64,000 bases of DNA, taken from Streptomyces sp. Edi4. GTDB lineage: Bacteria; Actinomycetota; Actinomycetes; Streptomycetales; Streptomycetaceae. The stretch's first letter is position 1. The number at the start of each line of letters is the position of its first letter. Of the stretch, positions 43,688-51,984 are shown one piece after another. The stretch lies in assembly GCF_040253615.1 (NCBI RefSeq), contig NZ_JBEJGY010000004.1, positions 7,254,001 to 7,318,000 on the forward strand, written 5' to 3'. Both the position numbers and the translations under genes were made by a program. The notes beneath the pieces were generated by a model that saw only the letters and a program-made list of their open reading frames with translations, had not been told where the DNA came from and ran no database searches.

Positions 43688-43788
43688 TAGTTGCGCCCTC
43701 GCCCCGGCCCGGACCGGTTCCCCCTGGTGAGCGGCCGGAGCGGCGCGGTGGGCATGTGACACTTGCCGGACGAGGAAGGAGCCGCCGG

Positions 43789-44379
43789 GTGAGCTCGCGA
43801 TCAGAGCAGACGAGGAACCGGATCTACCAGGCCGCACTGGAGGAGTTCGCCCAGTACGGGGTCTCCGGTGCCAGGGTCGACCGCATCGCACGTGAGGCCA
43901 AGGCGAACAAGCAGGCCATCTACCTCTATTACGGAGACAAGGAGAAGCTCTTCACCCTCGTCCTCGGCAGGGCGCTGGAGGAGCTGGCGCAGGCGGTGCC
44001 GGCGCCGGCGGAGTCGGACGACATCGCCACCTACGTCGACCGGCTCTTCACGTACCACAAGGACCACCCGGCGATCCTGCGGCTGTTGCTGTGGGAAGCG
44101 CTCGAACACCCCGGCGTGCCCGTCCCCGACGAGGCCGCCCGCACCGAGCACTACCAGCACAAGGCGCGGGCGCTCGGCAAGGCCGGCGCTCTGGGCGGCC
44201 AAGCGGCGGCGGAACTCGACCCCCAGGCGCTGCTGCTCATGTTCACCGCGCTGGTGGGGTGGCCGCTCGCCGTTCCTCAGGTGACGCGGATGGTCATGGG
44301 CGACGGCCCGGACGCGATGGACCGCGTCAAGGCCGCCGCGGTCGCGGTCGCCCAATCCGTCAAGGGGACTCCCCGCTGA
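43789..44379 (+). CDS. TetR/AcrR family regulator of the adjacent MFS gene
   Basis: 196 residues with a TetR helix-turn-helix (RIYQAALEEFAQYGVSGARV, DRIAREAKANKQAIYLYYGD) and the C-terminal helical domain typical of the TetR_C subgroup (DIATYVDRLFTYHKDHPAIL). GGAAGGAG lies 8 nt before GTG 43789. It is divergent from the MFS gene with duplicated operators between them, which supports local autoregulation. The inducing ligand is unknown. Confidence 0.85.
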   Translation: MSSRSEQTRNRIYQAALEEFAQYGVSGARVDRIAREAKANKQAIYLYYGDKEKLFTLVLGRALEELAQAVPAPAESDDIATYVDRLFTYHKDHPAILRLLLWEALEHPGVPVPDEAARTEHYQHKARALGKAGALGGQAAAELDPQALLLMFTALVGWPLAVPQVTRMVMGDGPDAMDRVKAAAVAVAQSVKGTPR

Positions 44380-44397
44380 GGGAGCCCCCTTCTTGAC
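44359..44397. terminator. Terminator hairpin at the TetR / membrane protein convergence
   Basis: An imperfect inverted repeat (GTCAAGGGGACTCCC and GGGAGCCCCCTTCTTGAC) overlaps the last codons of the TetR gene and precedes the end of the opposing gene at 44404. Confidence 0.7.
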
Positions 44398-44403
44398 GCG
44401 GTG

Positions 44404-45072
44404 TCAGTGTCGCGGGGCGGCGACCGCGCCAGGGCCGACGCGGCGTGTGGCGCCGCGGTGGATGCTGATGCTCAGGGCGAGCAGCCAGTAGCTGAAGACC
44501 GCGCCCATCAGCGCCGTCGTGCCCCAGCCGTTCGCCGCGTAGAAGTGCGCGGGGGTGTTGCCGAAGAACAGCGACGGCACGAAGGCGACATTGACCGCCG
44601 CCAGCGCGAAGGCCGAGCGGTGGGCCCAGGGCGGCAGCAGACGCGTACGGGAGATGCCGTATCCCACGGCGGTCAGGAACATCGCCAGCAGGAGGCGGTT
44701 GATCGACCCGTAGAGGATGTACGTGCCGCTGACGGTGATGGTGGGGTCGATGGGGTGGTCGGAGGCGATGACCGCGCCCCCTTCGAGTCCACTGGAGACC
44801 AGGGTGATGGTCGTGTAGACGAGGCCGGTGGCGAAGGCGAGCGTGCCCACCCACTCGTACGCGGGGTCCACCGCCTTGATCATTTCGCGGAACGCCGTCA
44901 CGAAGACGAGCTGGAAGCCGAGGGCCAGTATCCCGATGAGCAGCCGCGCCAGGACGTTGGAGGCCGGCGGCGGTCCCGAGTAGACGAAGTACAGCGGCAC
45001 TTCGACGATGAAGGCGGCCGCGGTGGCGATGCCGGCTGCGCCCGCCACGCGCCTGGCGAGAAGTTCGTTCAT
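44404..45072 (-). CDS. Six-helix membrane protein, DUF4386-like
   Basis: 222 residues with six hydrophobic segments (FIVEVPLYFVYSGPPPASNV, LLIGILALGFQLVFVTAF, TLAFATGLVYTTITLVSS, INRLLLAMFLTAVGYGI, FALAAVNVAFVPSLFFG, MGAVFSYWLLALSISI). The order resembles DUF4386 membrane proteins of unknown role. The ATG at 45072 is followed by a charged start (NELLARR). No operon partner is close. Confidence 0.5.
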   Translation of the reverse strand: MNELLARRVAGAAGIATAAAFIVEVPLYFVYSGPPPASNVLARLLIGILALGFQLVFVTAFREMIKAVDPAYEWVGTLAFATGLVYTTITLVSSGLEGGAVIASDHPIDPTITVSGTYILYGSINRLLLAMFLTAVGYGISRTRLLPPWAHRSAFALAAVNVAFVPSLFFGNTPAHFYAANGWGTTALMGAVFSYWLLALSISIHRGATRRVGPGAVAAPRH

Positions 45073-45390
45073 GGTGTCCCCCTGTGGATGCCGGTGGTGG
45101 TGCGCGGTGGGTCCGGTGACCCGTCGGCTCGATGAGCTGAATTCTTCAGCGCCAGGCGCGTCCCGTCGCGGGGCCTGGACACCAAAGGGGGGTGGGCCTG
45201 CCGACACCCCCGGCGAGGGGCGTCAGGGGCACCGGACGCGCGTCGGCCCTGACGCCTGGGGGGAGTTGGCGTCAGGGCCGGTACACACGAACCGCCGACA
45301 GGAGGCGGGAGGGAGTTCTCCGTGTCGCGCTGTTCAACGCGGCGGGGGCGCAAAGGACACGGGCCGTCCTGCGCCGTCCCATGGGAAATT
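45073..45390. other. 318-bp intergenic stretch with one terminator
   Basis: Apart from the hairpin at 45245-45279 no gene is visible. The left part must hold the promoter of the 44404-45072 gene. The right part contains repetitive CCCCCG DNA that runs on into the 3' end of the amidohydrolase gene (45400-45450). Confidence 0.5.
45245..45279. terminator. Hairpin terminator downstream of the M20 amidohydrolase gene
   Basis: A perfect 12-bp inverted repeat (GGCCCTGACGCC and GGCGTCAGGGCC) with an 11-nt loop lies about 110 bp beyond the end of the minus-strand amidohydrolase gene. Confidence 0.75.
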
Positions 45391-46605
45391 TCAGCGGTCC
45401 CCGCCCCCGCCCCCGCCCCCGCTTTCACCCCCGCCCCCGTGCCGTGCCCACGCCCGCTCCCGCAGGCTCGCGTCCATGAGGACGTCGGCGGCGGTGCACG
45501 CCAGTGCTCCGGCACTCGCCACGAGCACCGCGCGGGCCCTCGGCGAGGCGGCCGCCGCGGCGAACTCCGGGGTGTGGTCGGATCCTTCGTCCGTGATCGC
45601 GACGAAGGGGTGGATGGCCGGCACCCGCGTACTGACATTGCCGATGTCCGACGAGCCCAGCTGGATCCCGGGCCTGGGCGGCGTCAAATCGATCCCCGCG
45701 TGGGCCAGGTGCGCGGCGAAGCGTTCGGACAGGACGTCGCTGTCGTTGAAATGGTCATAGCGCAACGTCGCGCGCTCGGTCTCAACCCTGGTCCCAGTGG
45801 CCAGAGCGACGCCGTCCGCGGCGGCTCGTACCTGCGCGACCAGGGCGTCGAGCGCCGAGTTCGTGGCGGCACGCAGGCCGAAGCGCCCTTCGGCGTACTC
45901 CGGGACGATGTTGGTGGCCGTGCCGCCCCGGGTGATGATCCCCTGGATGTGGGATGCCTCCGGCAGTCGCCGGCCCAGAGACGTGAGGACGTTGAACAGC
46001 TCGATCAGGGCCGCGAGCGCGTCGATGCCTTCGGTGGGGTTGCCCGTGGGGTGCGCGGCGCGGCCGTGGAAGGCCACGCGGTACTGCACTTGGGCGGTCA
46101 GCGGCGCCCGGGTCCAGCTGTACACGCCCGGATGGAACATCAGCGCGGCGTCGACGTCGTCGAACACTCCGGCCTCCGCCTCCAGGACCTTCCCGCCACC
46201 GCCCTCCTCGGCGGGCGTGCCGACCGCCAGCACACACCCCGCCGTCTCCCCGAGCACCGAACGGAGCGCGAGGGCCGCTCCCAGACCGGCGGCGGCGATC
46301 AGATTGTGCCCGCAGGCGTGGCCGAGTCCCGGCAGGGCGTCGTATTCGAGCAGCAGCGCCACGGCCGGCCTGCCCCGGCCCGAGCGGGCCGTGAACGCCG
46401 TGGACATCCCGGCCACACCGTGCTCGACCACGAACCCGGCCTTGTCGAGTTCACCGGACAGACGGGCCGCCGCCCGGTGCTCGGCGAAGGCGTACTCGGG
46501 GTCCTCGTGCAGGGCCAGGGCCACCTCCCACAGGGCGTCCGCCCGCTGGGCCACGTCCGCGCGGAGCCGGGCACCGACCACATCGTCCTCGACGGAAAGG
46601 GACAC
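45391..46605 (-). CDS. M20 family amidohydrolase
   Basis: 404 residues with metal-site motifs of M20/AbgB-like amidohydrolases: LLEYDALPGLGHACGHNL, GTPAEEGGGGKV, FHPGVYSW, AFHGRAAHPTG (lid region) and IVPEYAEGRFGLRAATN. These enzymes split N-acyl amino acids or aminobenzoyl-glutamate-type amides. The C-terminus ends in a GGGGESGGGGGGGDR tail encoded by CCCCCG repeats, an unusual low-complexity end. It is divergent from the decarboxylase-like gene, with 166 bp between them. Confidence 0.8.
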   Translation of the reverse strand: MSLSVEDDVVGARLRADVAQRADALWEVALALHEDPEYAFAEHRAAARLSGELDKAGFVVEHGVAGMSTAFTARSGRGRPAVALLLEYDALPGLGHACGHNLIAAAGLGAALALRSVLGETAGCVLAVGTPAEEGGGGKVLEAEAGVFDDVDAALMFHPGVYSWTRAPLTAQVQYRVAFHGRAAHPTGNPTEGIDALAALIELFNVLTSLGRRLPEASHIQGIITRGGTATNIVPEYAEGRFGLRAATNSALDALVAQVRAAADGVALATGTRVETERATLRYDHFNDSDVLSERFAAHLAHAGIDLTPPRPGIQLGSSDIGNVSTRVPAIHPFVAITDEGSDHTPEFAAAAASPRARAVLVASAGALACTAADVLMDASLRERAWARHGGGGESGGGGGGGDR

Positions 46606-46771
46606 CCTGCCTCCTCGGTATCGGGCACGCGACGGCCGCCGCGTCCGTCCATCCCACGAGTGCCACTTCCAGGGTTCACCACACCTGGCGGTTTCGTTTG
46701 CGGCACTCGTGCAACACGACGACCATGACGGCTAGCCGCCGTCGGGAGCGCGATCGTGCTGGGAGGTACGC

Positions 46772-48235
46772 ATGGACCACTCGCGGGCGCCTGTCCTTGA
46801 GGCGTTGCAGGAGTTCCGCCGACGCGGAGACGTGGCGTACGGGCCACCGGGACACAAGCAGGGCCGAGGCGTCGATCCACGGGTGGCGGACGTCGTCGGG
46901 CTCGACGTGTTCCGGTCGGACGTCCTGGCTCTCAACGGACTCGACGACCGCCGCCAGTCCCAGGGCGTGCTCAGCCAGGCGCAGGAGCTGATGGCCGACG
47001 CGGTGGGCGCCGAGCAGGCGTTCTTCTCCACCTGCGGAAGCTCCCTCTCGGTGAAGACCGCCATGCTCGCGGTGGCCGGCCCCGGCGAGAAGCTGCTGCT
47101 TTCCCGCAACGCGCACAAATCCGTCATCGCGGCCGTCGTCGTCAACGGCGTGCAACCCATCTGGGTGCACCCCACCTTCGACGAGGAGCGCCACTTGGCG
47201 CACCCTCCCGAGCCCGACGACGTACGCCGCTGCCTCCAGGAGCACCCGGACGCCAAGGGCATGCTCCTGATCACGCCCACCGAGTGGGGCACCTGCGCGG
47301 ACGTGCGGGGTGTGGCCCGGGTGTGCCACGAGTTCGACGTCCCGTTGATCGTGGACGAGGCGTGGGGCGCCCACCTCCCCTTCCACTCCGGGCTGCCGCC
47401 GTGGGGCATGGACGCCGAGGCCGATCTGGTGGTCACCAGCGTCCACAAGATGGGCGGAGCGATCGAGCAGAGCTCCGTCTTCCACCTTCAGTACGGCCGT
47501 GTCTCGCCCGAGGCGCTGAAGCAGCGCGAGGACCTGCTCGGCACCACGAGCGCGTCCTCGCTGGTCTACGCGACCCTGGACGGCTGGCGTCGCCAGATGG
47601 TGGAGCAGGGGCACGGCCTTCTGGACACCGCGCTTGCCCGCGCGCTGCGGATCCGGTCGGCCGTCGATGACCTGCCGGGTCTGCGGCCCATGGGCCAGGA
47701 AGTCATCGACGAGGGCTTCGCCGCCTCCTACGATCCGCTCAAACTCGTCATCGACGTAAGGGAGTTGGGGATCACCGGCATGCAGGCCTGCGAGTGGCTG
47801 CGGGCCAACCGGCACGTGGACGTGGGCGGTTCGGACAGCTGCCGCATCAGCGCCTCCATCACGCACGGCGACGACGACGAGACCGAGAAGATCCTGCTGG
47901 ACGCGCTGCGCTCGCTCGTCGACAACGCCGGCTCCATCGAGAAGCAGCCGCCGGTCCATCTGCCCGCCCCCGGAACTCTGGAACTCGAGCAGGCGATGCT
48001 GCCCCGGGACGCCTTCTTCGCGCCGGTGGAGCACGTGCCCGCCGAGCGCGCAGCGGGCAGGATCGCCGCCGAAATGATCAGCCCCTACCCGCCGGGGGTG
48101 CCCGCCGTCGCGCCGGGCGAGATCATCACCGAGGCGGTGCTCGACTATCTGCGCAGCGGCGTCGAGCACGGCGTCCTGATCCCGGACTCGGCCGACCCCT
48201 CGGTCAAGACGCTGCGGGTCGTGGCCAGGGACTGA
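46772..48235 (+). CDS. Orn/Lys/Arg decarboxylase-fold PLP enzyme
   Basis: 487 residues. The major domain of Orn/Lys/Arg decarboxylases is clear: YGPPGHKQGRGVDPRV, FSTCGSSLSVKTAMLAV, LLSRNAHKSVIAAVV, LITPTEWGTCADV, VDEAWGAHLPFH, and SVHKMGGAIEQ holding the PLP Lys. It lacks the N-terminal response-regulator-like wing of the large E. coli enzymes, as in the shorter actinobacterial and Bacillus forms. It probably decarboxylates a basic amino acid to a polyamine precursor; substrate is not certain. The ATG at 46772 is preceded by GGGAGGT. A 14-bp hairpin follows. Confidence 0.8.
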   Translation: MDHSRAPVLEALQEFRRRGDVAYGPPGHKQGRGVDPRVADVVGLDVFRSDVLALNGLDDRRQSQGVLSQAQELMADAVGAEQAFFSTCGSSLSVKTAMLAVAGPGEKLLLSRNAHKSVIAAVVVNGVQPIWVHPTFDEERHLAHPPEPDDVRRCLQEHPDAKGMLLITPTEWGTCADVRGVARVCHEFDVPLIVDEAWGAHLPFHSGLPPWGMDAEADLVVTSVHKMGGAIEQSSVFHLQYGRVSPEALKQREDLLGTTSASSLVYATLDGWRRQMVEQGHGLLDTALARALRIRSAVDDLPGLRPMGQEVIDEGFAASYDPLKLVIDVRELGITGMQACEWLRANRHVDVGGSDSCRISASITHGDDDETEKILLDALRSLVDNAGSIEKQPPVHLPAPGTLELEQAMLPRDAFFAPVEHVPAERAAGRIAAEMISPYPPGVPAVAPGEIITEAVLDYLRSGVEHGVLIPDSADPSVKTLRVVARD

Positions 48236-48281
48236 CCGCCGCCCCCGGCCGTCCTCTTGGGGGTCACGGCATCGACGTGGT

Positions 48282-48313
48282 GGGTGTCATGAGTAGATGT
48301 ACTCATGACACCC
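48282..48313. terminator. Perfect 14-bp hairpin, terminator or operator
   Basis: GGGTGTCATGAGTA and its exact complement enclose a 4-nt loop, 46 bp after the decarboxylase stop and 27 bp before the lipoprotein gene. No T-run follows. Its position just before a start also allows an operator role (core TCATGAGTA ... TACTCATGA). Confidence 0.7.
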
Positions 48314-48339
48314 GCCGAGTCGCGGGAAAAGATCAGCGG

Positions 48340-48921
48340 ATGACGATGCCCAGATGGACGAGAGCCCGGCTCGGGGTGGTTCCGGCCGCCGTGCTGGCCC
48401 TGTGCGTGGCGGGGTGCGGAACGCAGCACGTGGGTGACGCCGCCGACGGCAACGGCGGCGGGCGGCCCACGCCGCCCGCCGCGGCGACCCCCAGTGCGCA
48501 GGTGGACTTCCCCTGCCCCGGCGAGACCCCCAAGTCGTCCGCCCCGAGCCCCAGTTCGACCGCGCCGCCGACCGATCACTACGCGGAGAACCACGGCTTC
48601 CTGGTCCCCATCGAACTGCACGGTCAGAACCGCTGTGACGGGCTCGCCGTCGTGGCGAAGGTCAAGAAGGTACTCGAACCACTGCGCCGCAGCGGCGACT
48701 TCGACCCGGACAAGGCGCACACCGCGCTCACCGGCCTCGGCTACTCCGCCGGCAAGGTGCGGGCGTACCAGGACGGGTCCACCGGCGTCGGATTCCTCAT
48801 CGACATCGGCGCCGCTCCCTGGTGCGTCGAGGGCACGATGGACAGCGCCACCACCAAGGCGGACGCCTTCGCCGGCTACCCCGACGGCACCGGTTGCGAG
48901 CCCCCGAAGGGCGGCCACTGA
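48340..48921 (+). CDS. Secreted lipoprotein, function unknown
   Basis: 193 residues. A basic start, hydrophobic core (GVVPAAVLALC) and lipobox VAGC predict a lipoprotein; a Pro/Ser/Thr-rich linker follows. The outer domain (NHGFLVPIELHGQNRCDGLA, KVKKVLEPLRRSGDFD, GVGFLIDIGAAPWCVEGTM) has paired Cys residues that could form disulphides. No family is recognised. ATG 48340 is chosen; ATG 48346 and an in-frame ATG at 48289 inside the preceding hairpin are alternatives. Confidence 0.65.
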   Translation: MTMPRWTRARLGVVPAAVLALCVAGCGTQHVGDAADGNGGGRPTPPAAATPSAQVDFPCPGETPKSSAPSPSSTAPPTDHYAENHGFLVPIELHGQNRCDGLAVVAKVKKVLEPLRRSGDFDPDKAHTALTGLGYSAGKVRAYQDGSTGVGFLIDIGAAPWCVEGTMDSATTKADAFAGYPDGTGCEPPKGGH

Positions 48922-49044
48922 ACCGGCGGTCACGGAGCGAACCGCAGGTCACGGGCTGCCTTCGGTCACGGGCTGAGCCGTCCGGCAAGGGCTGAGCCTT
49001 CGGCCACGGTCGGCCGAAGGCGTGGCGAGGTCGGCGCGGTTTCG

Positions 49045-49797
49045 TCAGCCCTGGGCGGCCGCTGCGGCCGCCGCCGTACGCTCCTCGCCCCTTCGTCGCG
49101 CCTGCTTGCCGTACAGGGTCGTCCACAGGACAAGGACGCCGAGCACGCCGTAGATCATGAAGGGGCTCAGGACCACCATGGTGTCCGTGCTCAGGACGTA
49201 CGAGAGCCCGATCCGGACCAGGGCCTCCAGGCAGTAGGCCACGCCCCAGACCGTCGTCATCGTGATGACGGTCTTGCGGAACCCTTCGAACTGCCACAGG
49301 CCGTTCCACCACGCGGTGCCTTCGGCGGTGCCGTCGGTGGCGAACTTACGGCCGAAGTAGAACATCAGCGGACGCGGTGCCAGCAGTGTCACCAGGCACA
49401 GCAGCCCGAACAGGCCGGTGACGGCCGAGTCCTTGATCAGCAGGGCCCGGGCCGAGTGCGCGCCCGCGAGCGAGACCACGGCCGTGATGACCAGGAACAC
49501 CAGCGTGACGATGGCGAACTCGTCGAGGCGCCGACGCCAGGCGAAGTGGACGACGCTGTCGACCACCGGCCACATGCCGCCCGCCAGGAGCGAGGCGAAC
49601 TCGCTCCAGCCGTGGTCGCGCAGGGCGTTGTAGGTGAGGATCGGAGCGAGGACGTTGAGTCCGATGGTCAGGACCCAGCCGAGCGCGGCGGCGCCGCCGG
49701 ACCGGGCGGGCGGCGCGGGCCGCTCGCCCACCTGGCCCGCCCCGGCCCGGGGCGCGTTCTGATCGTGGTGTGCGGTCGTGGTGTCCGGAGTGGGCAC
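49045..49797 (-). CDS. VC0807-family membrane protein
   Basis: 250 residues with a Gln/Pro-rich start and about six helices (LGWVLTIGLNVLAPILTYNA, FAIVTLVFLVITAVVSLAG, VTGLFGLLCLVTLLAPRPLM, VITMTTVWGVAYCLEALVRI, SPFMIYGVLGVLVLWTTLYG). The LAPILTYNALRDHGWSEFAS pattern resembles the VC0807 family of unknown function. GTG 49797 follows AGGGGA; a longer frame upstream has no coding bias. Confidence 0.55.
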   Translation of the reverse strand: MPTPDTTTAHHDQNAPRAGAGQVGERPAPPARSGGAAALGWVLTIGLNVLAPILTYNALRDHGWSEFASLLAGGMWPVVDSVVHFAWRRRLDEFAIVTLVFLVITAVVSLAGAHSARALLIKDSAVTGLFGLLCLVTLLAPRPLMFYFGRKFATDGTAEGTAWWNGLWQFEGFRKTVITMTTVWGVAYCLEALVRIGLSYVLSTDTMVVLSPFMIYGVLGVLVLWTTLYGKQARRRGEERTAAAAAAAQG

Positions 49798-49979
49798 AGG
49801 TTCCCCCTGGAGATGCCTGACAAGCGCGGCAGCGTGAATGTGGTGCGGGCCATCGTGGTGAGGCACCGGAGCCCGCGCACGAATGATCACGGAAACCGGT
49901 CGGAACTACTAATTCCACTCCATGTCCGGTGGCGCACAGTGTTGTTGACAGCCTGCCGCAGCCGAGAGCGTGTTGCCTA

Positions 49980-50012
49980 GAGCGCCGACGGCTCCCTGAT
50001 CCGTCGGCGCTC
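49980..50012. terminator. Hairpin terminator
   Basis: A perfect 12-bp inverted repeat (GAGCGCCGACGG and CCGTCGGCGCTC) with a 9-nt loop lies 24 bp beyond the end of the small minus-strand gene at 50036. Confidence 0.8.
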
Positions 50013-50035
50013 GGGGCTCTTGGGGGTCTGGGGGC

Positions 50036-50212
50036 TCAGGGGGTGGGGCGGCGGATGGTGCGCTGGCCGGGGACCGAGGACAGGCGCCGGCGGGCGGGGA
50101 GGTGAGGGGGGCGCGGTGACGGGTTGCGCCGGGCCGGCACCGCCGGCGCGAACGCGAGCAGGAGCACCAGGACGAGGACCGCGACAAGGATGAGCATCGT
50201 GGCGAGGGTCAT
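50036..50212 (-). CDS. Small single-helix membrane protein
   Basis: 58 residues: MTLATMLILVAVLVLVLLLA forms one membrane helix, followed by a Pro/Arg-rich basic tail. GGAAG lies about 8 nt upstream of the ATG at 50212, and a strong terminator follows. It resembles the many small membrane-anchored peptides of Streptomyces with no assigned role. It sits downstream of the STAS gene on the same strand but 110 bp away. Confidence 0.5.
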   Translation of the reverse strand: MTLATMLILVAVLVLVLLLAFAPAVPARRNPSPRPPHLPARRRLSSVPGQRTIRRPTP

Positions 50213-50323
50213 CTTGCTTCCTTCCGCCGATTCGTGACGGTCTGTCATTACAGCTTGTAGCCGAAAAGCGGTCGGATAAACACGGTGCGTAGGTGCTCGT
50301 GTGGCGACGGGACGCCTGGGCGG

Positions 50324-50695
50324 TCACGCTCCGGTCGCCGCGCACGGCCCGCCGGGGGGCGGTGCGGGGTCGGCGGAGGCGTCGCGCTGGAAGGCGAAGA
50401 CCTGGTCGAGACCGACGACGCGCAGGATGCGCAGAGTGTGGTCGGGGACGGTGGCGAGCGCGATGTCGGCGCGGGCGGCGTGGGCGTGATTGCGGGCGGC
50501 GATGAACGCGGCGATGCCGCTGGAGTCGCAGAACGTCAGGCCGGCCAGGTCAAGGACGAGACGCCGGCCGGGCGCCAGGACGGTCCTGGCGAGCTCGTCG
50601 CGCAGCTGGGCGGCGGTGTCGTAGTCGAGGTCCCCGGCGATCGCCAGTACGGGACCGGCCGAGACCTCTCGGATGGTGATCGTCAAAGCGCTCAT
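50324..50695 (-). CDS. STAS-domain anti-sigma factor antagonist
   Basis: 123 residues: a STAS domain (LTITIREVSAGPVLAIAGDL, RLVLDLAGLTFCDSSGIAAF) with the phosphorylatable Ser in the CDSSGI motif, plus a Pro-rich tail. In the partner-switch mechanism, the dephosphorylated antagonist binds the anti-sigma kinase and frees the sigma factor. Its start overlaps the stop of the phosphatase gene (ATGA), so the phosphatase is its probable activator. The matching anti-sigma kinase and sigma factor are not in this window. Confidence 0.9.
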   Translation of the reverse strand: MSALTITIREVSAGPVLAIAGDLDYDTAAQLRDELARTVLAPGRRLVLDLAGLTFCDSSGIAAFIAARNHAHAARADIALATVPDHTLRILRVVGLDQVFAFQRDASADPAPPPGGPCAATGA

Positions 50696-51984
50696 GGTGT
50701 GTGGTCCGTCCGGGTGGCCTCGGCGTGGGCGCCGAGAGCGAGCAGGGCGGTGTCGTCGTCGAGGCCGTCACCGAAGGAGTCCAGGAGCCCGGTCAGGGCC
50801 TGGATGACGGCGGACGGGGATTTTCCGGCGTGCTGGGCGGCGAAGGAGAGCAGGGCCTCGTCCCCGTACAGACCCTTGCGGTCGTTGCCGGTGCGGGCTT
50901 CGGTGAGGCCGTCGGTGTAGAGCAGCAGGGTGTCGCCGGGGGCGAGCGTGGTGGTGGCGGCGGTGAACGGGGCCTTGGGCAGGATGCCGACGAGGAGGCC
51001 GCCGGGCGTGGGCAGGAAGGCGGTGCTGCCGTCTGCGCGCAGGATCAGGGCGGGCGGATGACCGCCGGAGGCGAGATGGACGGTGACGTTCCCGGTCGAC
51101 GGGTCCGGTTCCAGGGTGCCGAAGATGGCGGTGCAGTACCGGGGGTCGCCGCCCGAATAGCGCTCGTGCAGCACCTTGTTGAGGGTGGTCAGGGCGGCCA
51201 CGGGGTCGGGGTCGTGCAGGGCCGCCGCCCGCAGGGTGTACCGGGTCAGCGAGGTGACCGCGGCGGCCTGCGGCCCCTTGCCGCACACATCACCGAGGAA
51301 GAACCCGAAACGGTCGCCCTCGATGGGGAACACGTCGTAGAAGTCGCCGCCGAGCCGGTCGGGGGAGGCCGTGTGGTAGTACGCGGCAGTCTCCATCAAG
51401 GGCACGCTCGGCAGGGCGGAGGGCAGCAGGGACTGCTGGAGTACGGCGAGGGCGTCCTGAAGCCTGTCCCGGTGGGCCTCCGCCTGCTTGCGCATCTCGT
51501 CGGCCGCCTTGCGGGCCCGCAGCAGCTCCTTCTCGTAGGCGCGGCGGTCCCGGGCGTCGAAGAGGGTGGTGCGGATCAGCAGGGGCTCGCCCATGCTGCC
51601 GTACTTGACCGTGGCGGAGACCAGGACGGGGATCCGCTCGCCCTGTACCGGCTTGATCTCCAGGGCGATGCCGCTGATCTCCCCCTGCATCCGCAGCAGC
51701 GGCGCGAAGTGCGTCTCGTGGTACAGCTTGCCGCCCACGGTCAGCAGGTCCGTGAACCGCATCCGGCCCACCACCGCCTCCCGCGCCAGGCCGAGCCAGC
51801 TCAGGAGCGTCGTGTTGATCTTCGCGATGGTGCCGTCCATCAAGGTCGACAAATACCCGCACGGGGCGCTCTCGTACAGGTCCTCGGCGCTGTCTTCGAG
51901 CAGCGCGGCGAACGCGGCGTTCGAGGTCTGCCCCTGGCCGGCCCCTTGCGGGTCGGGGTCGGGGAGCTGCCCGGTGCGGCACAT
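50692..51984 (-). CDS. RsbP-like PP2C phosphatase with PAS domain
   Basis: 430 residues. A PAS domain (about 30-150: YESAPCGYLSTLMDGTIAKI, WLGLAREAVVGRMRFTDLLT) is linked by a charged coiled coil (about 150-185) to a SpoIIE-type PP2C domain with metal motifs GGDFYDVF, GDVCGKGPQAA and DDDTALLAL. This matches B. subtilis RsbP, the energy-stress phosphatase, and also has the QSLLP motif of actinomycete SpoIIE proteins. Its ATG overlaps the stop of the RsbQ-like gene and its stop overlaps the STAS start. The three genes form one coupled module. Confidence 0.9.
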   Translation of the reverse strand: MCRTGQLPDPDPQGAGQGQTSNAAFAALLEDSAEDLYESAPCGYLSTLMDGTIAKINTTLLSWLGLAREAVVGRMRFTDLLTVGGKLYHETHFAPLLRMQGEISGIALEIKPVQGERIPVLVSATVKYGSMGEPLLIRTTLFDARDRRAYEKELLRARKAADEMRKQAEAHRDRLQDALAVLQQSLLPSALPSVPLMETAAYYHTASPDRLGGDFYDVFPIEGDRFGFFLGDVCGKGPQAAAVTSLTRYTLRAAALHDPDPVAALTTLNKVLHERYSGGDPRYCTAIFGTLEPDPSTGNVTVHLASGGHPPALILRADGSTAFLPTPGGLLVGILPKAPFTAATTTLAPGDTLLLYTDGLTEARTGNDRKGLYGDEALLSFAAQHAGKSPSAVIQALTGLLDSFGDGLDDDTALLALGAHAEATRTDHTP

